Assembly: GCA_026770585.1 (NCBI GenBank)
Contig: MU646519.1
Span: 81,242 to 112,368, forward strand
Length of the DNA stretch: 31,127 bases
Source: Baffinella frigidus
Lineage: Eukaryota > Cryptophyceae > Cryptomonadales > Baffinellaceae
Reading direction: 5' to 3'
The notes beneath the pieces are model-generated. The model was not told the DNA's origin and did no database searches. It saw only the letters and a list, made by a program, of their open reading frames with translations. The position numbers and the translations under genes are program-made. Positions 26,901 to 31,127 of the stretch are shown piece after piece (position 1 is the stretch's first letter; each line of letters opens with the position of its first letter).

Positions 26901-29027
26901 GATTCTTTCTTGTTCCGAAATTAGATTCACAGCTCCTCCACTTCCATAAAAATCCTTCCGTAAACGGAGGGTGTACATCCATAAACGGCTGTTTCCACTC
27001 CACGAAGGGGCACCTAACCCTAAACCCTAAACCCTAAACCCTAAACCCTAAACCTTAAACCCTGAACCCTCAACCGCAAACCCCAAACCGCAAACCGCAA
27101 ACCCCACACCCCAAACCCCACACCCCAAACCCCAAACCCCACACCAGGTTTCGGTTGTTCGCCCAACTTCCTGGTCCGGGTGATGTTCGTGGCTGAATAT
27201 GAATGTTACTGCACAACTTGCTGACGAGAACACCAAACCGCGACTGCAGGTTTTGGTGCGCGTACCTGGACTCGCCGAAGTTCCTGGTCCGGGTGATGTT
27301 CGTGGCTGCGGTCGTGCCTGCAGATGTTGTGATATTCAGCAGGAACATCACTGTACCGTGTAGGAATGTGGACATTCACTTTACTGTGTAGCAATATGAA
27401 CACACACTATGTAGTAATGTGAGTAAAACGTGTAGTAATGTGAATATTACTACACAATTTCCTGAAATATTACTACACACTTTCCTGAAATACTGCTACA
27501 CGATTTCCTGACGGCAAAAAATCGCGGCACCAAAAACCAGGTTTCGGTGCGCGTACCTGGACTCGCCCAACTTCCTGGTGCGCGTGATGTTCGTGGCTGT
27601 GGTCGTGCTCGTGGTCAGGTTCCAATCCCTAAACCCTAAACCCTAAACCCTAAACCCTAAACCATAAACCCTCAACCCTAAACCCGTTGTGGTTCTCGTG
27701 GTCAGGTCCCAACCCCTTCGATTTTCACCCCCCTTTTTGTGTTATCTTGTACCTAAGACAGCAAAAAGGTGATTTAGATCAAATCTGTTTGTGCATGTGA
27801 AGCACCTGGACTCGCCGAAGTTCCTGGTGCGCGGAAAGCTGTTAAACCCCTTGAAAACCCACTTGTAGCTTCCCCTGAACCCCCACTTCGCTCGGTAGCG
27901 ATGTTCGTGGCTGTGGTCGTGCTCGTGGTCAGGTTCCAACCCCTAAACCCTAAACCCCAAACCCCAAACCCTAAACCCTAAACCCTAAACCCGTTGTGGT
28001 TCTCGTGGAAAGGTTGGGAGCCCTGCGATTTCAAACCCCGTTTTGTGTTATCTTGCGGGTGGAATTCACTATGTTAGCCTCGACAAAACTGTACGATAGC
28101 ACACAATCCACCCGTAAGATAGCAAAAAGGAGGTTTAGATTCAGTATGTTTGCATATGAAACACCTGGTCTCGCCGACCTGCTACCTTACGGGTGGACTG
28201 TGTGCTCTTGCTACCTTACGAGAGGCAGCAAGTGTTCTTGCTACCTTACGAGAGGTAGCAAGAACACACAGGGTGATGTTTGTGGCTGTCGTGGTGCTCG
28301 TGGTCAGGTTCCAATCCCTAACCCCTAACCCCTAACCCCCTAAGGCTGAGATATTCTCGTGGTCAGGGTGCTAGCCCTGCCACACAGACAACTATATTCC
28401 GACAAAGATTTGTACGTTTCAGGGTTTAGGGTTTAGGGGTTAGGGGTTAGGGGTTAGGGTTTGGGGGTTGAGAATCTCCCGCTCAGCCCATGCCCCTCTC
28501 TTGCCTTCTGGTTTAGGGTTTAGGGTTTAGGGTTTAGGGTTCAGGGTTTAGGGCTGAACCCTAAACTCTAAACCCTAAACCCTAAACAAGGTGAAGCTTG
28601 ACGCTACCAGACATGTTTCGTGCGAGTTCAGTAAAGCGGCTTTCTCTCTCCCCTTGAATGACTAACTGCGTCACTGACTGAATCACTGACTGGCTAACTA
28701 ACTGACTGGCTGACTGGCTGACTGAACCACTGACTGACTGACTGGCTGACTGACTGGCTGACTGGCTGACTGAATCACTGACTGACCGACTGGCTGATTC
28801 GCTGGCTGACTGCATAAATGAATGCGCAGGTCTCGAGGACGGCTGGTGGCTTTGTGGAGAGAACCCCACTGGATTCATCAATCATTATTCGTCAACAAAG
28901 CGGGCTGTGCTAAAAGTGCAACTAAATCAGTTATCATTCGAAATGAATGCGCAGGTCTCGAGGGCGGCTGGTGGCTTTGTGGGCAGGCCCTCAGATCAAG
29001 GAAGTCGAATACACCCTGGCTAAGTTC
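23915..29027 (+). CDS. Unrecognised membrane protein, four linked exons (partial)
   Basis: Exons 23915-23985, 25639-25674, 27541-27618 and 28955-29027, joined by GT-AG introns. All three junctions fall after codon base 2, and the 258 bases give 86 open codons. Reading in order: GDTQSYLARSRRMVASMDAQ, then QQRT; VLCIAAACAYL; FRCAYLDSPNFLVRVMFVAV then VVLVV; SRGRLVALWAGPQIKEVEYT then LAKF. Two hydrophobic stretches suggest membrane segments, followed by a cationic amphipathic part. Neither end of the gene is in this model, and the family is not recognised. Exons 1, 3 and 4 each have extra copies nearby. The choice of copy 27541 and copy 28955 rests on intact splice sites and frame. A piece at 25443-25468 (EVVPAQLQ after CAG) is left out because it has no donor. 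Confidence 0.6.
24124..24215. repeat. Inverted repeat AACGAAACGTTGCG
   Basis: AACGAAACGTTGCGATTTTA and TAATTGCATTAAAA pair loosely with ATAATGCAATTA. The AACGAAACGTTGCG motif recurs directly at 24188 and in inverted form in CSP41 intron 2. Confidence 0.5.
24503..24605. mobile_element. Family I element (TTGCTTTTGGC ends)
   Basis: GCTTTGGCAACGAAAATTACTACACGATTT...GTGTAGTAAATTTCGTTACG then GCCAAAAGCAATTAA. A second copy lies at 25125-25215. Confidence 0.8.
24841..24867 (+). pseudogene. Membrane-protein exon 1 relic, copy 1
   Basis: ATGGACGCTCAGCAACAGCG then CAC encodes MDAQQQRT. No donor follows, and the upstream residues are replaced by the CATCCATCTCTCGAAACCCT repeat. Confidence 0.85.
25079..25102 (+). 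pseudogene. Membrane-protein exon 1 relic, copy 2
   Basis: Encodes SMDAQQQRT and keeps a donor (CAC/GTTAAT). Upstream residues are replaced as in the copy at 24841. Confidence 0.85.
25125..25215. mobile_element. Family I element, second copy
   Basis: TTAATTGCTTTTGGGCAACG...GTGTAGTAAG then CACCAAAAGCAATGAATTAA. It begins a few bases after the donor of the exon relic at 25079. Confidence 0.78.
25535..25627. repeat. Perfect telomere-like array, about 12 CCCTAAA units
   Basis: Longest uninterrupted CCCTAAA run in the window. It ends shortly before the acceptor of exon 25639-25674. Confidence 0.97.
25684..25762. repeat. TTAATTAGGGCCCTAACTAAAT tandem units
   Basis: About three to four 24-bp AT-rich units, related to sequences at 20625-20690 and 21275-21310 in the esterase intron. 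Confidence 0.75.
25790..25980. mobile_element. Palindromic element centred on a perfect 37-base hairpin
   Basis: 25893-25926 reads GTACTGGAGGTCGCCGG...CCGGCGACCTCCAGTAC. Outer mirrored blocks include CGCCCTC/GAGGGCG and AAAATCGTCT/AGACGATTT. GTACTGGAGG recurs beside the next element (26130). Confidence 0.75.
25981..26127. mobile_element. Family L element (GGCTAACGACCTGAAAACCGGGTAG ends)
   Basis: TTAGGCTAACGACCTGAAAA...TTTTCAGTCCGTTACCCTAT. The arms carry CCTACGGTAGGCC/GGCCTACCGTAGG. Second copy 29495-29662 and one terminus at 18984-19012. Confidence 0.88.
26236..26402. mobile_element. Family J relative
   Basis: GGATCTCACCTGGACGAGTG...ATCATAAATATTCTCG, then GGGGATCTCCGATCCGATTT, GTGTGTAGTAAGTTTCG and ATAAATACTTACCGCGATTA then GATC. 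It contains a GGACGTGACTGGACGATTCA segment shared with 11830-11860. Confidence 0.65.
26415..26543. mobile_element. Family H element, intact copy
   Basis: TCTGCCTCAGTC...GACTGAGACAGA. GTTGAC and GTCAAC blocks are mirrored inside. It is the reference for the split copy at 16875-17353. Confidence 0.8.
26571..26810. repeat. G-rich telomere-like repeats
   Basis: TTTAGGG with TTCAGGG, TTTATGG and TTTAGGC variants, oriented opposite to the C-rich arrays on either side in the same intron. Confidence 0.93.
27013..27140. repeat. C-rich telomere-like repeats
   Basis: CCCTAAA passing into CCGCAAA and CCCCACA variants, up to the CAG before the first TM-exon copy. Confidence 0.93.
27148..27195 (+). pseudogene. 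TM-exon relic, copy 1
   Basis: CAG then GTTTCGG...CCCAACTTCCTGGTCCGG and GTGATGTTCGTGGCTG. The CAYLDS codons are deleted and no donor is present. Confidence 0.85.
27250..27318 (+). pseudogene. TM-exon relic, copy 2
   Basis: CGCGTACCTGGACTCGCCGA and onward, with changes (N to K, VVVL to AVVP). The reading frame is open but it ends without the VVR donor. Confidence 0.85.
27395..27530. repeat. Cluster of TGTAGTAATGTGA / TTACTACACA motifs
   Basis: Six to seven direct and inverted copies, including the palindrome GTGTAGTAAT...ATTACTACAC at 27430-27456, spaced by ATTTCCTGA. Confidence 0.85.
27800..27932 (+). pseudogene. TM-exon relic, copy 3, split by an insertion
   Basis: CACCTGGACTCGCCGAAGTT...GTGCGC (27800-27833) and ATGTTCGTGGCTGTGGTCGT...GTCAG (27900-27932) are separated by about 66 bp. 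Donor GTTCCA is kept. Confidence 0.85.
28040..28125. mobile_element. Element with TATCTTGCGGGTGGA ends
   Basis: TTATCTTGCGGGTGGAATTC and inverted TCCACCCGTAAGATAGC, with GTTAGC/GATAGC inside. Relatives lie at 27740-27775, 20070-20160 and 21395-21440. Confidence 0.75.
28159..28307 (+). pseudogene. TM-exon relic, copy 4, split by a hairpin
   Basis: CACCTGGTCTCGCC and GTGATGTTTGTGGCTGTCGT...GTCAG are separated by 28179-28270, which carries GCTACCTTACGAGAGG repeats and the inverse pair TTGCTACCT/AGGTAGCAA. Donor GTTCCA is kept. Confidence 0.85.
28420..28590. repeat. Telomere-like repeats, G-rich then C-rich
   Basis: TTTAGGG units (28420-28554) switch to CCCTAAA (28557-28588) at about 28555, a small head-to-head junction. 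Confidence 0.9.
28655..28815. repeat. ACTG/GGCTG tetranucleotide-derived repeat
   Basis: Long run of ACTGACTGGCTG-like units. Confidence 0.95.
28830..28861 (+). pseudogene. Membrane-protein exon 4 relic, copy 1
   Basis: ATGCGCAG acceptor and SRGRLVALW, then it diverges (REP). The same acceptor context precedes the chosen exon at 28955. Confidence 0.85.
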
Positions 29028-29082
29028 GTCCCGCCACCTCATAGATTCCTCAGATTTTGGCTTGGCGTTGGAGCCATTTCGT

Positions 29083-29209
29083 ACTTTTAGGGTGTTTCCG
29101 TTACCTTATCCGTAGGAACCCCCCTATGTCCCTACGGTTTGCCTACGGTAGGGTCCTAGGTCTTATCGCTTAGGGGTTATTCAAAACTCCTTCGAAGTCT
29201 TCTGTGTGG
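29083..29209. mobile_element. Family C element, left-truncated, joined to an exon relic
   Basis: TGTTTCCGTTACCTTATCCG...TTCGAAGTCTTCTGTGTGG. Its right terminus abuts the exon 4 relic at 29210. Confidence 0.88.
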
Positions 29210-29254
29210 ACAGACCCTCAGATCGAGGACGTCGAACACACCCTGGCCAAGTTC
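29210..29254 (+). pseudogene. Membrane-protein exon 4 relic, copy 2
   Basis: PQIEDVEHTLAKF with the same TTC/GTCCC donor. The 5' half is replaced by the family C element. Confidence 0.85.
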
Positions 29255-29261
29255 GTCCCCC

Positions 29262-29377
29262 AACCCTGAAACCTTACCCCCTAACCCCTACACCCTACAC
29301 CCTGCACCCTAAACCCTGAAACCTTACCCCCTAACCCCTACACCCTACACCCTGCGCCCTACACCCTGAAACCTTAC
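29262..29377. repeat. Telomere-like CCCTACA/CCCTGAA units, duplicated
   Basis: The segment CTGAAACCTTACCCCCTAAC...CCCTGC occurs twice in tandem (about 60 bp each) and begins a third time. Confidence 0.88.
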
Positions 29378-29494
29378 CCATACGTTGCGGGTGATATATT
29401 TCATAATGCTACGTTTGACGATTTAGATGTATTACCAGCGCATGAATATTTCCCAACTAACATCATTAGCATCATCTTTAAGCAGTAAGCAAGG

Positions 29495-29662
29495 TTCATA
29501 GGCTAACGGCCTGAAAACGGGGTAGTTAGGCATACGGCATTGCCTAGGACCTCCTACCGTAGGCCGAGGGATCCTAGGACCAAAAAATCTCGGCCTACGG
29601 TAGGAGGTCCTAGGCAATACCGTAGGCCTAACTACCCCATTTTCAGGCCGTTACCCTATTAA
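29495..29662. mobile_element. Family L element, near-perfect hairpin
   Basis: TTCATAGGCTAACGGCCTGA...TCAGGCCGTTACCCTATTAA. Almost the whole element is mirrored, with CCTAGGACCTCCTACCGTAG arms and an AAAAAAT loop. Confidence 0.92.
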
Positions 29663-29801
29663 GATGTAATACCCCAACCCTCCGCCTGTCGTCCGTACTA
29701 CTCCCGCCACCTCCTAGATTCCTTGGGCTTTGGCTTGGCGTTGGAGCCATTTCGTACTTTTAGGGTTTAAAATGCCAGGATTTGTACCGGAAATCCATTA
29801 G

Positions 29802-29868
29802 ATGGACGGCTGGCGGCTTTGTTGACAGGCCCTTAGATCAAAAAAGTCGAATACACTCTCGCCAAGTG
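29802..29868 (+). pseudogene. Membrane-protein exon 4 relic, copy 3
   Basis: DGRLAALLTGP, then an in-frame TAG, then IKKVEYTLAKC. The stop shows it is not functional as read. Confidence 0.85.
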
Positions 29869-29910
29869 CGCTTCCCCACCCTCTCTTTAGTTAGTCCCGC
29901 CACCTCCTCC

Positions 29911-30018
29911 TACAGTCCACTTACCCTAACGCGTACGCACTCAACGCATACCTACCCTCCACACATACTCCATTGGCCCGTCCCCGACCAGTATGCGTTA
30001 GGGTAGGTCCACTGTAGG
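29911..30018. mobile_element. Inverted-repeat element (CCTACAGTCCACTTACCCTAACGC)
   Basis: CCTACAGTCCACTTACCCTAACGCGTACGC pairs with GTATGCGTTAGGGTAGGTCCACTGTAGG. Arms about 30 bp, with a roughly 50-bp centre. Confidence 0.8.
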
Positions 30019-30127
30019 TTCTACCTCGGATTTTGGCTTGACGTTGGAGCCGTTTCGTACTCTTACTCCCAACGCCATTTCGTACTTTGAAGGTTTAAAA
30101 TGCCAGAATTTGTACCGGGAATCCGTT

Positions 30128-30235
30128 CCACGCCAGCGCCTTCGAAGGGGTTGCCAAAAGTCAATTTTTCCAGAGGGGCAATGGTTTTCAAAAGTCAAAA
30201 GCGCGGGAGAGTGCGCCTTAAAAGAATAGGGTGCG
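30128..30235. mobile_element. Family G left part
   Basis: CCACGCCAGCGCCTTCGAAG...GGTTTTCAAAAGTCAAAAGC. A matching right end was not found. Confidence 0.55.
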
Positions 30236-30318
30236 AATTTGCGTCCAAATAGGTCCCCCACTAACGTTGCCACTTCACCCGCCCCTAGTGGCTGGCACGG
30301 TTGGCTCAACGGCTCTGG

Positions 30319-30400
30319 GAGGCGACACGCGAGAGCAGAAAAATGCTCTAGAGAGTCACCTACCCAGAGTCATATATCACCGAGTATACAACAGTATACG
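30319..30400. repeat. Dispersed repeat K, diverged
   Basis: GAGGCGACACGCGAGAGCAG...CACCTACCCAGAGTCATATA then CACCGAGTATACAACAGTAT. Confidence 0.75.
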
Positions 30401-30437
30401 AAGGTTAAAATGCCAGGATTTGTACCGGGAATCCGTT

Positions 30438-30508
30438 AGATGGACGTCTTGCGAATAGAGGACAGGCCATCAGGTGAAGGAAGTCGAATACACTCTCGCT
30501 AAGTGCGC
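30438..30508 (+). pseudogene. Membrane-protein exon 4 relic, copy 4
   Basis: Reads GHQVKEVEYTLAKC in frame at its 3' half with mainly synonymous changes. The 5' half is diverged and the donor is lost (TGCGCT). Confidence 0.8.
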
Positions 30509-30523
30509 TTCCCCACCCACTGG

Positions 30524-30755
30524 TTAGGGTTTAGGGTTTCATGGTTTGGGTTTTATGGTTTGGGTTTCATGGTTTTGGTTTTCGGTGTTTAGGGTTTAGG
30601 GTTTAGGGTTGAGGGTTTAGGAGTTAGGGTTAGGGGTTAGGGTTTAGGGTTTAAGGTTTAGAGTTAAGGGTTTAGGGTTTAGGGTTTAGGGTTTAAGGTT
30701 TAGGGTTTAGGGTTTAGGGTTTGGTAGTTCAATGTTTGAGGTTTGGGGTTTGGGG
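30524..30755. repeat. G-rich telomere-like repeats
   Basis: TTTAGGG with TTTCATGG and TTTAAGG variants. Confidence 0.93.
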
Positions 30756-30797
30756 ATCCTGCATCGTTTGTCTCCGGCGGATTTGTAATGGGAATTT

Positions 30798-30935
30798 CAT
30801 TCGCAAACACTTGTAATTTATAAACTGGATTCAATGAAATTTACTACACAGAACGATCTTTACTAGTAATATTGAAGCAAACGTGTAGTAATTTTGATTG
30901 AAATCCAGTTTATAGATTATATGTGTTTCCGTATG
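30798..30935. mobile_element. Family D element, second copy
   Basis: CATTCGCAAACACTTGTAAT...ATATGTGTTTCCGTATG; TTACTACACAGAACGATCTT and GTGTAGTAATTTTGATT inside. Confidence 0.88.
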
Positions 30936-31003
30936 GGATTGCAGGGAATCCGGCATCTCTGGAACGTTTCTGGGGCTACCGAAAAGTGGCCTCAGGAACT
31001 ACT

Positions 31004-31127
31004 CCAAACCCCAAACCCCAAACCCCAAACCCCAAACCCCAAACCCCAAACCCCAAACCCCAAACCAAACCCCAAACCCCAAACCCCAAACCCCAAACCC
31101 CAAACCCCAAACCCCAAACCCCAAACC
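31004..31127. repeat. CCCCAAA array to the window end
   Basis: About seventeen units with one shortened unit near 31066. It is more uniform than most intronic arrays. Whether it continues beyond the window is unknown. Confidence 0.95.

Noticed and set aside
28582-28881. Frame rich in SASQSVSQSASQ
   Set aside because: Translation of the ACTG tetranucleotide repeat.
31004-31127. Chromosome end (true telomere)
   Set aside because: Similar arrays occur in introns throughout the window and the unit here is CCCCAAA, not the commonest CCCTAAA. Nothing shows that the molecule ends here.
1-31127. tRNA or rRNA genes, retroelement coding regions or a transposase
   Set aside because: Looked for on both strands by eye; no convincing cloverleaf, rRNA block, reverse transcriptase or DDE motif was seen.

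Overview
The window is nuclear DNA of a eukaryote, most likely a photosynthetic microalga. Genes are split into very short exons with canonical GT-AG introns. The best-supported gene encodes a plastid CSP41-type RNA-binding protein. The telomere-like repeat is the plant/green-alga type (CCCTAAA/TTTAGGG). A prasinophyte-like green alga is one possibility. Dinoflagellates share the telomere type, but the uniform GT-AG introns argue against them. The lineage is an inference. One scaffold gap (Ns) lies at 15586-16546.

Layout. 202-7284 (+): the last 11 exons (241 residues) of a CSP41-like gene. Its introns are mostly degenerate telomere-like repeats and hold extra, mostly broken copies of the gene's own exons. 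7285-8781: repeats. 8782-9708: an unrecognised exon and a diverged copy of its end. 10848-11744 (-): an unrecognised long ORF. 13295-13395 (+): a terminal exon after a strong splice acceptor, with two broken copies downstream. 13688-15075: variant telomere-like blocks, then a roughly 20-bp minisatellite. 15140-20340: dense, nested short inverted-repeat elements (MITE-like). 20340-22957 (-): a secreted SGNH/PC-esterase-like gene whose exon 2 start is copied three more times inside intron 1. 23546-23742 (+): a probable terminal exon. 23915-29027 (+): four phase-compatible exons of an unrecognised membrane protein; three of the four are present in several copies. 29028-31127: more exon copies and elements, ending in a CCCCAAA array.

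Two themes link the window. First, in three clear gene models and two weaker ones, exons or exon ends have been copied locally, and the copies sit among telomere-like repeats and inverted-repeat elements. Several copy boundaries coincide with element ends. Second, at least a dozen non-autonomous inverted-repeat families are interspersed. Several families with different ends share internal motifs: CCTACCGTAGG with CCTAGGACC, and TGTGTAGTAA. No transposase, tRNA, rRNA or CRISPR array was recognised. All family assignments come from reading the sequence, without a database search.
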